Origin: Adineta steineri
Taxonomy: Eukaryota > Rotifera > Eurotatoria > Adinetida > Adinetidae
Assembly (NCBI GenBank): GCA_905250115.1
Contig: CAJNOI010000061.1
Location: 124,001 to 188,000 of the forward strand
Direction: 5' to 3'
Length of the DNA: 64,000 nt
Both the position numbers and the translations under genes were made by a program. Below the pieces are notes generated by a model. That model did no database searches. It worked only from the letters and a program-made list of their open reading frames with translations, and was not told the origin of the DNA. Each line of letters begins with the position of its first letter. The stretch's first letter is position 1. Below, one piece after another: positions 12,201-22,925 of the stretch.

Positions 12201-15200
12201 TTTTTGTTGACTTGGTGAACGTTTTAATGTTTGTATAGTTTCAAAAATAGTTGCTTTTGGATCATCAATTGATCCTGCCTTTGATGGCGAATTACCTACA
12301 CTGGAAAGTTTTTGCCATTGATTTTTTGATGGTGTTGAACGCTAGTTTAATTAGATTATATTCATAAAAGTTGATGAAGAAAAATAAATGTCAATTACTT
12401 TTGGATTAGGTGATAAACGATCATTTGTTGGTTCTTCGATAGGATCAGTATGTTCTGGTGGTGTAATATTAGCACCAGTCATATTATTAACAACAACTGA
12501 ATGACGATGAACAAGTTCAGTTTGGCGAACAACATCTTGTTGATCCTATAAATAGAAGATTTGAAATAAATCGATTGCAATTTAAAAATAAATTACTAAT
12601 TTTTCTTGTTCAACCATAAATAGTTCTAAATGATTTAATGCATCTTCTGCTGTTTTTTGTGCTTTAATTTGTAGTTTATGAGCATTATCTGCTCTTTCAG
12701 CTAATGCTTTTTGTTCCTAAAACGAATTATTATTAAAAATATTTACAGTAAAACAATACTAATTCAACCTCTTGTAAAGTATTATCATCTGGATCAAGAC
12801 TTAGAAAATAAACAAGTCGTTCCTGTGTTGAGGAAAAAAAATGAAATTATTTGTTTCATAAATAAAATAAATGTTTTCTTTTTTACTTTTTCATATGTGG
12901 TTTTATGTTCAACAAATTCTTGTTTTAAAACTTGTACTGTTTCCTTATTTGCTGATTCTTTTGTTTCAAGATCTTTTAATAATTCTCTCACACGATTAAC
13001 AGCCTATATTAATGATATACATAAATTACATATACATATGTATTTAAACATACAAATTTTCGTAGATTAGTAAACGCTGTTGGTAAATTATCAATCGAAA
13101 CATTATTTAAATCAACTCCACGTGCTGGTTTAAATAATAAATTAAGATCAGGAGCATTTTCACTTTTATCAGCTAATAATGATTCAAGTAATTGTTGACT
13201 ACGACGATAGATTTCACCTGGATCTTCTGCACCATTTTGATTTGCTGCTTCTTTTTTCGAACGAAATGATGATCGTCTATTTTTTTCCTATATTCATTAG
13301 AGATTATAAACAGATATAAATATAGTTAAGAATGAATTTTACATACACGTGATTTGGATTTTTTTGGCTAAAAAAAAAGAAATTTTTTTAATTTTTAAAA
13401 TCAAATAAATATAGTTCTTACGCTTTTTGATGGTGCAGGTGGAAGAGCAGCAGGTGCTGCTGGTGTAGCTTTTGTTGATGGTTCAGCAGTAGTTGTAGGA
13501 GCTGTTGTTCCTTGAGTTTGTTCTTTACCTAAACGACTTGAAATACTTTCTTTTTCGTATCTACTTTCAGTTTCATCAATGGTTTCCACTATGAAATAAT
13601 AAATAGAAATTATGTATAAAATAAATAATGTTATTACAATTCATTCTTGATGCATCATCACCATCCTAAAACAAATATCAAACTATGATTAAATTTAGTA
13701 AATGATATTCTATTTAGAAGAGATTGGAATAAAAAAATAGATCAAAATACTTGAAAGTTTTCTACACTTTTTTTTTATAGCTGACCTATAAGCCAAATGA
13801 AGTTTGGAAAATGCATAGATTCCTTACGATTTTTAATAAAGTGAAAGAAGTAGGGAAATTGTGAAGCCTATCATTTCTTTGTTCATATAAAGGAAGTTTT
13901 TAGTTTATTATGGGATTTATTTTAACTTACATCTGTTTCTGATTGACTTGTACCTGATGTAAACCCAGGTAAATCTCCCGCATGATTTCTATATCGATTA
14001 ACAATATCTTCTAAATCATTATTTCGTCGTTTAAAAGATTTTATTTCTGAATCACGTTTTTTAAGTTCTTCTTGTGTTTTTTTCTAAATAGAAAGTTTGT
14101 TTTTTGAAAAGAAAAACAAATATAATTTTCAATATTTGTTTTTTTATACATGGTTATCTTGAGTTGTTTTGATTTCATGACGTATTGTTTCAATATCTTT
14201 TTCTAATGTTTGAATTGTTGTATCTTTTGCTACCATTTCTATTCATTCATTTTATATTAATAAAAAAAATAAGGTACTTGAAAAAATTCTTATACCTGTA
14301 TTGGCCATTTCAAGTTTTGATTGAAGATCAGCTAATTGTTCTTTAGCTTCCTTTGTTACTTGAGCTAATTTCCGTTTTCCTCTATTATTTCAAAATAAAA
14401 TTTAATAATAAGAAAATAATATGAAATACCTTTCAACCATAACTCTAAAATATAAATAGATAAATAAAATTAAAAGTTTTCTTTTTTTTTCATTTACTTT
14501 GTTTGTTTAGTTCCAGTATTTTGTATTAAAAATTGAATTATTTCTTCATTAAGTTCATTGATTCGACTTCCTAATGTTTTAACATGATGATAACAATCTT
14601 TGACATCAAATGCTTTAAGTGTCGTTTCAATTTCATCTTGAGGTTCACCAGTATCATCATAATCATTAAATTCAGCAGCACTAAAATTTTGTTTTTGTTC
14701 AATAAAAAACTAAATAAAAAAACAAATTAATTCATTTCAATGAGATATTTATAAAAATAAAACCTGTCCAAGTTGTTGTAATAATTTTGTTTTTTCAGTA
14801 GCATGTTCTGCTTGTCCAACAATGAAAACCATTAAACGCTGTTTATACTACAATACACAAAACAGCTTAAACAAAAAAAAAAGAAAGAAAAATTATTTTA
14901 CTCGTTGTTTAGCTAAATTATCACTTAATAAAAATTCTAGTTCTTGAATATCAGCTACATGTTCAACACTATTTATCTCTTCACGGGTCATTCCATTCTG
15001 AATTAAAGTTGATTGAAGAGAATATTCATAATTATTCAAAGTCTAAACAAGTTCAAATAGAAATTCTTTTTTTTTTATTATTTTGTTTTTCATACATTGT
15101 CAATACGTTTAAGAACTCTGTCAAGTTCTTCCTTGGTATCATCAGCAATACGTTTCGAACGTTCTTTTCGATTCTTTTCAATAACTTCAAAACCTGGATC

Positions 15201-15446
15201 CGGTTCATCAATATCATTACTATCAAGAATTGATAATTTATCATTTTTGTGACTTCTATTCGTATCATTGGGGTGATAATGGACGACGCCAACCTAAATG
15301 AAAAATATTTGTTATTTTTTCTAATCATTTTATTTAATTAAAATAATTTCCTACTCCGTATGGTTGTTGTGTAACATCTTGTAAAAGTTTCAAACGCTGA
15401 GGTTTAGTAATTGGTGGAAATCGCTGTTGTTGTCGTTGTTGGAACA
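9252..15446 (-). CDS. Large uncharacterised coiled-coil protein (about 29 exons)
   Basis: Consecutive minus-strand open segments joined by short introns run from ATG 15446 (MFQQRQQQRFPP) to TAA 9252 (ending TEKDKNINQEK). Checked joins include 15446-15355 to an exon starting at 15293. The product is probably 1200-1500 residues. Long heptad-like, Glu/Lys/Gln-rich stretches (for example around 14300-14000, 12990-12600 and 10900-10500) alternate with low-complexity Ser/Pro/Thr linkers (around 12300-11800 and 9850-9400). I see no enzyme motif or signal peptide. A structural or cilium/cytoskeleton scaffold is plausible from composition only. A longer intron lies between about 13690 and 13930. Individual exon ends were not all verified. 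Confidence 0.7.
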
Positions 15447-16402
15447 TGTTGCTGAGCAATATTGATTATGTTAGCTATCTAACAATTGTTATTGTCGACT
15501 ACCGTTACTCTTTTTTCTTACTCTCTCTCTCTCTCTCTCTCTCTCTCGCTTTCTTATTTTACAGTCTATTCAATAGTATAAAAAATAGCGACCGTGCCTT
15601 CCGTTCATAATTTAATACTTTACCGGAATAGAGAATGAGAACGGTATGTGTGTATATGTGTTTTCTCTTGAATTTCTTCAAAGATTTGACGCTCTCACTC
15701 AATTACATGTGCACGAACTATAGTCAAATAATAATTCATTCTTTAAAAAAAACGATGAATAATCATAGTGATTTAACAACAAAAAAAGCAGTCTTTTCAC
15801 TATAATAAGATAAAATTTATATTTGCCATTTAGTCATTTGTGTTCTGTCTACTTGACAATCATTAAAGTCAAAAATAAATTTATGTCATAAAACTATTTC
15901 ATATTCTTTCCTTTTTTTAATATTTTAATCGATTGTCAAAAGAATTAAACATAAAAGCAAAGCATTTATTATTTGTTTTCAATAAATTTATCAACTATTA
16001 AAATAGCATGAATATTAATTTCATTTTCTTTTATTGATATAAAGGAGAGTTGTTTCGATCGTAGATTATAAATACATCTATATGAATAGTATTGAATCTG
16101 ACCATACTGATGTACTTCAACGTTAATTCAAAACTAAGTATACATATATATATATATCAGATTTCAGTAAAAGAACTCTACATGTTCTTAGTGATTTGAA
16201 ATTTTTAAAATCAAGTATTTCATTATATTATACAATCTTTACGTATGATGATTTTTTTCTAAAGGATCTTAACAAACTATAAAATACAATAACTTGACAA
16301 TATAGATAATTCACTTTGTACTTTTAAAAACATAACCTACAAATCTCATTTTGTGATAAAAATAATAGATTTTTTGAGAGAAATTCAATTAGAGAAAATC
16401 AT
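15447..16402. other. Upstream spacer with (CT)n tract
   Basis: The region upstream of the coiled-coil gene. It starts with a pyrimidine tract (see 15521-15547), which often marks promoters in such compact genomes; the rest is AT-rich with no gene seen. Confidence 0.5.
15521..15547. repeat. (CT)n microsatellite
   Basis: Thirteen CT units within a longer pyrimidine-rich stretch, 75 bp upstream of the coiled-coil start. Confidence 0.9.
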
Positions 16403-16709
16403 CGAAGAAAACAACACTTTTTGTTCTATTTTCAACATAATCTCTCAAGAGAATATTTCTACAAAAGGGCAACAGCAGAATTATTCAAAATGTGACTTGG
16501 AAATGAAGCGTTAGAAAACAGAATTTTTTTTAATAATAAACATCGAGAATAAAGTGGTCTGTCATTCTATCAATTACCAACTAACAAAAAGATTTCGTCG
16601 ATTTAATCAGACACTTTTTTCATCCTTCTTCCTAAAGATTATTTTTGTCTTTTTTTTATCACCTATGATATCAATTTGTTTGAAATTAATTTCATTGCGT
16701 AAGTGTAAT
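16403..16709 (+). repeat. Direct repeat copy A (about 300 bp; uninterrupted)
   Basis: This segment, from AAGAAAACAACA to AATTTCATTGCG, recurs in the same orientation at 18689-18963 plus 19442-19488. Shared landmarks are GTTCTATTTTCAACATA, ACAAAAGGGCAACAGCAGAA, GTGGTCTGTCATTCTAT and CAATTTGTTTGAAATTAA. This copy holds a single CACCTATG (16660-16667), so it is the empty version of the site into which the 478-bp transposon inserted in copy B. A plus-strand frame translates to VVCHSINYQLTKRFRRFNQT in both copies, with several silent third-position differences, but no complete gene is visible. Confidence 0.8.
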
Positions 16710-16878
16710 TATAATACCCTTTCTTTTAGAAAATGGAATTATATAAACAAAACATAAAACTGATAATTAAGGATTTTATTAGATAATAAGAAATTACGTG
16801 ATTATTACTTTTCGAATGGGTGTAGTAGTTGAAACATTATCTAAATCATGTCGTTAGAGTTTATAGATACTGAACTAT

Positions 16879-17118
16879 TCAGGATGTAGGGGTGGCTGTG
16901 AGTATTGATCCAATAAATGAAAGATGACCGCAATTTAAAGAATTATCTTTGTGTGCTCGCATATTTTGGAGTAATTTTGTTTCATTTAATCTATATTTTG
17001 GATTAACAAGTACGGTTATTATTGGATTTTTTTGTTTTAAAATAGATTTATAAACTTTGTATGTACTACGAGCTGTTATATGATAATTTAATTTTTCTTC
17101 ACACAAACGAATATTCAT
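16879..17118 (-). CDS. Small hypothetical ORF, 79 aa
   Basis: An uninterrupted minus-strand frame starting MNIRLCEEKLNYHITARSTY and ending TATPTS. Composition is balanced and protein-like, without low complexity or AT-driven runs. Just upstream on the same strand (17290-17163) lies another coding-looking stretch containing DEEHSDTDFSNIDEDNFV that closes with its own stop (EDYEDSL). The two could be exon remnants of one decayed gene. No family recognised. Confidence 0.3.
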   Translation of the reverse strand: MNIRLCEEKLNYHITARSTYKVYKSILKQKNPIITVLVNPKYRLNETKLLQNMRAHKDNSLNCGHLSFIGSILTATPTS

Positions 17119-17490
17119 TTAGATCTGATGAGGATAAGAACGAATGATTATTTGATGTTATGCGTCAAAGACTATCTTCATAATCCTCCAATTTTGCAAG
17201 AAAGCAAAACAATTTTTGTTTTAGATCTTTAGTATAAATACTAACGAAATTATCTTCATCAATATTACTAAAATCAGTATCACTATGTTCTTCGTCTGCC
17301 CATGAAATTAAAAACAAAAAGAATGATTAATATAAATTTAAAAGACAAGACATGTATATATTTATTCTTATTATCTTTTATTTTCATTCTCTGTTGATGA
17401 ACTTATACTTTTCGAAACTAAATATGACAAAAAAAACATAATATTTAATAAGTTCAATAGATGGTGCATGTGTATCGACTCGGTGTTTGT

Positions 17491-17900
17491 TCAATGATCG
17501 ACTTCTGTTATATTTTCGCATTTGTAGCAAAAATACAGTTTTGATTCTGGTTCGCCTGGTAATGGATGGTCACGAACTTGTTTTTCAATGGTTGTGTTAC
17601 ATTTGAGACAATGCAATGAGTGAGCATCAAACGATTGATCTTCATCAACACTGAAATTAAAAACAAAAAGTCTTATTAGAAATAATAAATATAATTTTAC
17701 CCTTTGATATTTTTAACACTAATCCATGTCGCACAATCCGGCCCGTGAATGGTGCGTTTTATACGGGCTTCGGCAGAGAATTCACAGAATACTGCTTTAG
17801 AAATCATCGACCTTAGAAGTGACGAATCTTGAACAGTATCAAGTAATTGAACTTTAACGTTACCAAGTGATACATCTTCATGTCCATCGATATTTTTCAT
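17491..17900 (-). CDS. Small putative zinc-binding protein (CxxC...CxxC), 119 aa
   Basis: Two exons, 17900-17701 and 17650-17491, join in frame across a 50-nt GT-AG intron (donor GTAAAATT, acceptor TTTAATTTCAG); the total of 360 nt is divisible by three. The product begins MKNIDGHEDVSLGNVKVQLL. Its C-terminal half carries two Cys pairs, CLKC and CYKC, 26 residues apart, which would suit a zinc ribbon. An acceptor-like TTCTTACAG lies 3 bp before the ATG, so a further 5' exon or a 5'-UTR intron is possible; the 611-bp transposon sits just upstream and may have displaced it. No orthologue recognised. It is flanked by the two direct-repeat copies. Confidence 0.5.
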
Positions 17901-18010
17901 ATACTGTAAGAATGCACCAAGTAATCTTATTTACATTATACTTATATTTAACCCATTTTTTGAATTCATTGTAACATAACCTTCGTTTTTATTATACATG
18001 AAATAACGAT

Positions 18011-18023
18011 TGGGTGTGGGTGT
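18011..18023 (+). repeat. Telomere-like GGGTGT tract, left part
   Basis: TGGGTGTGGGTGT immediately left of the hAT-like element; its last 8 bases (GTGGGTGT) are the left target-site duplication. Before the insertion it was continuous with 18635-18653. Confidence 0.7.
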
Positions 18024-18634
18024 CAGAGATGGGCAACTCCAACTCGGAGTTGGAGTTAACTCCGGAGTTGACACTTTAATTCCTTGGAGTTGGAGTGGAG
18101 TTAGATCAAAATTTTGAAAAACTCGGTGGAGCTGGAGTGGAGTTGTTGTCGATTTGGTGTGGGGTTGGAGTGGAGTTGGAGCAGAATTTTGACAAACTGG
18201 ATGGAGTTGAAGTGGAGTTGAAGTTGAGTTTTGCAAAAATGGGTGGAGTTGGTTTTCGTGATTTTTTCCAACTCCGATTTAACTCCTGTTGACTTCATTT
18301 GTTGAAATAAAGATCTCAAAGTTTTATAGACAAAACATAAATTGATAATCATGTTTTTACTTATTGGTGTCAAATAAAAATGTTTCCTGATAAATCCGTA
18401 TTTTTTTACAATCGTATTGATAAAAAATCGACTTAATAAATCGGAGTGGAGTTAGAAAGAGTTGGAGTTGGAGTTGAACTGGAGTGGAGTTGGGTAAATT
18501 TTGGTGGGGTTGGAGTTTAGTTGGAGTGAAGTTAGGTAAATTTGTATGGAGTTGGAGTTAGATGGAGTTGAAGTGAATTTTTAGAAAATTGGAGTGGAGT
18601 TGGAGTGGTGTACCCCCAGAGTTGCCCATCTCTG
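18024..18634. mobile_element. hAT-like non-autonomous transposon (611 bp), internally repetitive
   Basis: The element begins CAGAGATGGGCAACTC and ends with its exact inverse GAGTTGCCCATCTCTG, so the terminal inverted repeats are at least 16 bp and perfect. It is flanked by an identical 8-bp duplication, GTGGGTGT (18016-18023 and 18635-18642). CAGAG-type ends with 8-bp target duplications are the hallmark of the hAT superfamily. The interior has no transposase. Both arms consist of degenerate (GGAGTTGGAGT)n repeats flanking a unique AT-rich core (about 18290-18430). The element is thus a MITE mobilised in trans. Perfect ends and duplications suggest recent insertion. Confidence 0.88.
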
Positions 18635-18688
18635 GTGGGTGTGGGTGTGGGTGCAATGAGCACAACTCTCACACCCACACCCACACCC
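18635..18688. repeat. Inverted telomere-like repeats (hairpin)
   Basis: GTGGGTGTGGGTGTGGGTG (18635-18653) is followed after 16 bp by CACACCCACACCCACACCC (18670-18688), its inverse. The hexamer TGTGGG matches the telomere repeat I recall for bdelloid rotifers (Adineta). Shorter versions of the same arrangement lie at 22263-22300 and 26276-26332. Confidence 0.75.
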
Positions 18689-19488
18689 TCAAGAAAACGA
18701 CAAGTTTTATTCATTTTGTTCTATTTTCAACATATTTCTTCAAGAGAATATTTTTACAAAAGGGCAACAGCAGAATTATTCAAAGTATGACTTGCAAATG
18801 GAGCGTTGAAAAACAGAGATTTATTTTAATAATGAACATCGAGACTAAAGTGGTCTGTCATTCTATAAATTATCAACTAACCAAAAGATTTCGTCGATTT
18901 AATCAGACACTTTTTTTCATCCTTCTTCCTACAGATTCTTTTTGTCTTTTTTTGTCACCTATGCAGGGTTTCTAATAGAAATCTAAAACAAAATGTATAT
19001 GTACATTTAATTTTTCTTAGCCAAGTGTATATGTACATCTTGTTTTCGTGTGCCAAGTGTATCAAAGTGTGTACACTTGACGTTTAATACAAAACAAAAA
19101 AGTAAAAAATAGAAGAATATTCGTGCCATTCTTTCGTAGAGTAATTAAATAATCGTAGATGAACAAATACACAATAAATTTGAACACAATTATCTTTCCA
19201 AGATACGAATGATGATTTGTATCAAAAAAGGTTACAATGTTTCATTTTTTAGACATAACTTTTGAAATTCATACTGATCTTGAAAATTCTCAGAATTAGA
19301 AGCAAAGTGTTGTTTTATTAAACAAAGTGTATTTCGTACACTTTACTTTTTGGGATAAGTGTACCGCAGCGTGTATTTCAAGAGGAGCAAGTGTTCCGTA
19401 CATTTCGATTATGCTTGGTACACTTGCTATTAGAAACACTGCACCTATGATATCAATTTGTTTGAAATTAATTTCATTGCGAAGGTGT
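18689..19488 (+). repeat. Direct repeat copy B, split by a transposon
   Basis: Second copy of the segment at 16403-16709. It runs 18689-18963, is interrupted by the 478-bp element at 18964-19441, and resumes at 19442 through AATTTCATTGCG at about 19488. It starts directly at the telomere-like hairpin. Its flanks differ from those of copy A beyond the shared block. Confidence 0.8.
18964..19441. mobile_element. hAT-like non-autonomous transposon (478 bp)
   Basis: The ends are CAGGGTTTCTAATAG and CTATTAGAAACACTG, a 15-bp terminal inverted repeat with one mismatch. The 8-bp duplication CACCTATG is perfect (18956-18963 and 19442-19449). The homologous uninterrupted segment at 16403-16709 shows one CACCTATG, an independent empty-site control. 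Subterminal regions carry many short copies of AAGTGTA/TACACTT in both orientations (for example CAAGTGTATATGTACA, GTGTGTACACTTGACG and GTACACTTGCTATTAG), as expected for hAT transposase-binding sites. No transposase frame is present, so it depends on a master element elsewhere. Confidence 0.9.
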
Positions 19489-20067
19489 AACCATTAACAC
19501 ACCCAGAGTCAATAAAATACTGATTCATACTCACATTCATCTCTTTTTACTTTCAATAATATAAATTCGATATTGTTTTTCATTTATTTAGCTACAATAT
19601 GCCTTGTTTCTTTGCCGACATTATCTGTTTTATAAAATTATATATATAATAAGAACATAAAACATATCGACTTTCTAAAATATAACAATTAAGCTGATCA
19701 AACTATTTGACAAAAAAGGATGTGAGTGGGAAAAATTGATTTGTTTGAACATATTATTTATACGTTATCATCTGAATACATATGGTTGGGACCAACAAAT
19801 GATTAATATTCTTCATATCTGTATTTATATTCACTCTTCTTCAATGAAAATATCCACTCAGTTGTATAAATAATGATCTATCTTTTGTCAATCATGGTTC
19901 TTTTTCAACAACCGCGATACAATATGACTTCGAGATATTGCTGCACTCATATATTATTTGATGAATGATAATATATTAAGAAATGTAAATGATTAAATAA
20001 TTTGCTTACATATAAAAAAGTTTTATGATTCGATTCACAAAAGAAAATGTCATTCTGTCTGTATCAA
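19489..20067. other. Spacer downstream of the Kelch gene
   Basis: AT-rich DNA with no gene seen. GGTGTAACCATTAACACACC near the left edge is a small palindrome of the same GGTGT/ACACC flavour as the telomere-like hairpins. Confidence 0.45.
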
Positions 20068-21889
20068 TTAATAAAGCTCAGCACTATTGAGATAAACACC
20101 ATCACTACTCTCTCCACCAGTAACTAAGACTTTTCCATTTGGTAATGTAGATGCCGTAGGATATTCTCGTGCGATACTCATGTTTGTTGTAGTTGTCCAA
20201 ATACCTGTTGATGGATTGTATAATTCAGCACTATTGAGGACAACACTACCGGTGGTCTGTCCACCAATAACTAATACTAATCCATTTGCTAATGTGACTG
20301 CTGTGTGATCATATCGAGCGATATTCATGCTGCCTGTATTTGTCCAAATGCCTGTCATCGGATTGTACAATTCAGTACTATTGAGATAACTAGCACCTGT
20401 GAATCCGCCAGCAACTAATACTAATCCATTTGCTAATATGGATGCTGTGTGAAAAGATCGTCCGTTGTTCATGCTTCCTGTATTTGTCCAAGTGCCTAAC
20501 GTTGGATTATACAATTCAGTACTATTGAGATAACTAGCACCTGTGAATCCACCAGCCACTAATACTAATCCATTTGCTAATGTGACTGTTGTGTGATAAG
20601 ATCGTCCGTTATTCATGCTTCCTGTATTTGTCCAATTGCCTGTTAATGGATTGTACAATTCAGCACTATTGAGAACATTAATAAGAGTGCTGGATCCACC
20701 AGTAACTAATACTAATCCATTTTCTAATATGGATGCTGTGTGTGTTCGTCGTGCGACATTCATGCTTCCTGTGTTTGTCCAAGTGCCTGTTGATGGATTG
20801 TACAATTCAGCACTATTGAGAATGTTAAGAAGACTGCTGGATCCACCAGTAACTAATACTAATCCATTTGCTAATGTGGATGCTGTGTGACGTTGTCGTA
20901 CGACATTCATGTTTCCTGTGATTGCCCAAGTGCTTGATGATAGATTGTACAATTCAGTGTTACTGACATTACCACCGCTGCTGTGTCCACCAGTAACTAA
21001 TACTAATCCATTTACTAATATGGATGCTGTGTGTGTTCGTCGTGCAACGTTCATACTTCCTGTTATTGTCCATTCTAAATAAGATAGAAAAGTAAGAAAA
21101 ACGTTTTGCTGCAAAAATAACTTCGAAGCCCTCATGTGCATAATTTGTTAAGCTATTGATGACAGATTAAATGATTTCAAAGCTTCGATAAAGTTCTCTT
21201 TATTTTTAAAGTTAAGATATGATTCATTATAAAATGTTAAATCAAATTCATGAAAAATATGCTATACACGACTTCATTAATATCTTTTGAATTCTATCGA
21301 TGTTGCGAACTGATAAAATTCAAACACTGTCCTACAATTCATTTATGACGAATGTTCATCGAATCTCAGAATTTTAGTAAAAGCCATCCTATATTGTTCA
21401 ACATAGTAAAAATAAGATGTACTTTCGTCATGCTGGATGGATGGTATATGCATGTAACAGGATATAGGTAAGAATGAATGTGACTGTGAGTAAGAGAATA
21501 TAATTGTTGGATAGGACAAGAATATTCATTACTTAAATGAATGCAGATCGAATCAAATCATCAAACATTGACCGTACTCAGACTTCTGATAGAAAATGTT
21601 CCCTAATATTGTCTATTCAGATGGTAGTCATTCAATAGTGAAAATCAAAACTTTTAGATATCATCACTTCTAGGAATTATCCTTTGAGTCATTACAAATG
21701 ATTTATCATAGTACTCACTCGGTATTACTGTTGTTGTTGTTGTTGCTGATGATGAAATTGTTGTGAATGTTATTGATGATATTGAATTTGATAACGCTGA
21801 GGTTGATGATGATGTTGTTGTTGTTGATGATGATATTGAATTTGATAACATTGAAGTCGATGATGTTGGTGTTGATGTTATAGTGGATT
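20068..21889 (-). CDS. Bacterial-style Kelch beta-propeller protein with Ser/Thr stalk (5' end missing)
   Basis: The Kelch exon runs 21074-20068 (TAA) and encodes seven tandem blades of about 48 residues. Each has a TGSMNxAR start, an HTAS(I/T)LxNGLVLVTGG core and a LNSAELYNPxTGxWT end. The upstream exon 21889-21719 encodes a Ser/Thr-rich linker; its strong donor (A|GTGAGTAC) and the acceptor TTATTTAG at 21075 restore the frame (VIPKWTITGSMN). The intron of about 640 bp is unusually long here. Earlier exons lie in or beyond the 100-N gap. This repeat style is common in bacterial surface proteins, and propellers of this type mediate binding. A foreign origin is plausible. An extracellular or membrane-tethered location would need the missing 5' exons. 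Confidence 0.75.
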
Positions 21890-21952
21890 CTGTTTTAGAA
21901 AAATCATTTTAGATTGAGACTAAAGTATTGGATAATATTTATCTATTAATTT

Positions 21953-22052
21953 NNNNNNNNNNNNNNNNNNNNNNNNNNNNNNNNNNNNNNNNNNNNNNNN
22001 NNNNNNNNNNNNNNNNNNNNNNNNNNNNNNNNNNNNNNNNNNNNNNNNNNNN
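21953..22052. other. Assembly gap (100 N)
   Basis: One hundred undetermined bases, probably of nominal length, just upstream of the known part of the Kelch gene. Confidence 0.95.
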
Positions 22053-22925
22053 GTTGAATACTTTCTTGAAACCAACGACATTTTCTACTATCAAATTCAG
22101 ATAAACATTCAGAGATTTATTTTTGTAAAACAAAAACCCTGTAGAATCTAAAATTAAACTGAATATTATGCAAATTTACTCTTTCTCTTAATTATGTGAA
22201 TTTCTGTATATTCAACTCAAGAATACAATATATTTTATCAAATAAAAGATTTGTAATGAAAAGTGGGTGTGGATAAAATAATATACAACGACACCCACCC
22301 TCATTATTGTAATTGTGCAGCAATCAAATATATTTGATGAATGTCAAGTAATTGAGAAAAAAAGAATCTTAGTATTTCATATAATTTTTAACGAAATAGT
22401 ATTACTGTTAATTATTAATTTAGAAAATAATCTACATTATTATTTTAACGAGGAAATAGTTATCAAATCTTTTCATTTGATATTCGAACATAAAAAATTA
22501 TATAGGCAAGGTTTTATTGAAAAGATGATAAAATATTTGGCAAATGTTACTGAAAATAAAGTGTTGAAAATTTCTTCAAGCTTTTTGTTCTTAAATTATA
22601 AATATATAAAATAGGAAAAAGTAAATATTGTACAATGGTAAAAAAAATACGTTCGATAAGTGTAGTTACTAATACGACTATTGTTGCTACTTATAAAGTC
22701 TATACCGTTGTTACAACAAGTTAGAGATAAATCTTTTACAATTGATTTAAAGTTTTATATGATCTATGCTATCGTTAATTCTAAGTGGATTATCAAAAAT
22801 ATCTTTTATGAATTTATTAACTGTAAATACAGGAGAAAAAAAAGGGTAGGATGTATATATATATGTAATCTTTTATTTGCAATCACGGTTAAAATATTTT
22901 ATTTAGTTTGTATCCATCATAGTGT
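22053..22925. other. Spacer with no confident gene
   Basis: AT-rich sequence between the gap and the next gene. Apparent frames at 22315-22614 and 22681-22929 are Ile/Lys/Leu-rich and look AT-driven. It includes a small telomere-like inverted repeat at 22263-22300. Confidence 0.5.
22263..22300. repeat. Telomere-like inverted repeat
   Basis: GTGGGTGTGG (22263-22272) and ACACCCACCC (22291-22300), inverse over eight bases and separated by 18 bp. Same motif and arrangement as 18635-18688. Confidence 0.6.

Noticed and set aside
18011-18690. CRISPR-like array from the regular GT-rich repeats
   Set aside because: Repeats are a degenerate minisatellite inside a hAT element and telomere-like tracts, without spacers of regular length.
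18605-18790. Gly/Val/Ser/Thr/Pro repeat ORFs around 18.0-18.8 kb
   Set aside because: Translations of the GGAGTTGG arrays and GTGGGT tracts of the transposon block, not genes.
16403-19488. LTR retrotransposon suggested by same-orientation flanking repeats
   Set aside because: No gag or pol coding, no TG...CA ends, no primer-binding site or target duplication seen; the enclosed gene has a spliceosomal intron on the opposite strand.
20615-20890. Plus-strand ORF with repeated MLPVFVQ peptides
   Set aside because: Antisense shadow of the Kelch repeats.
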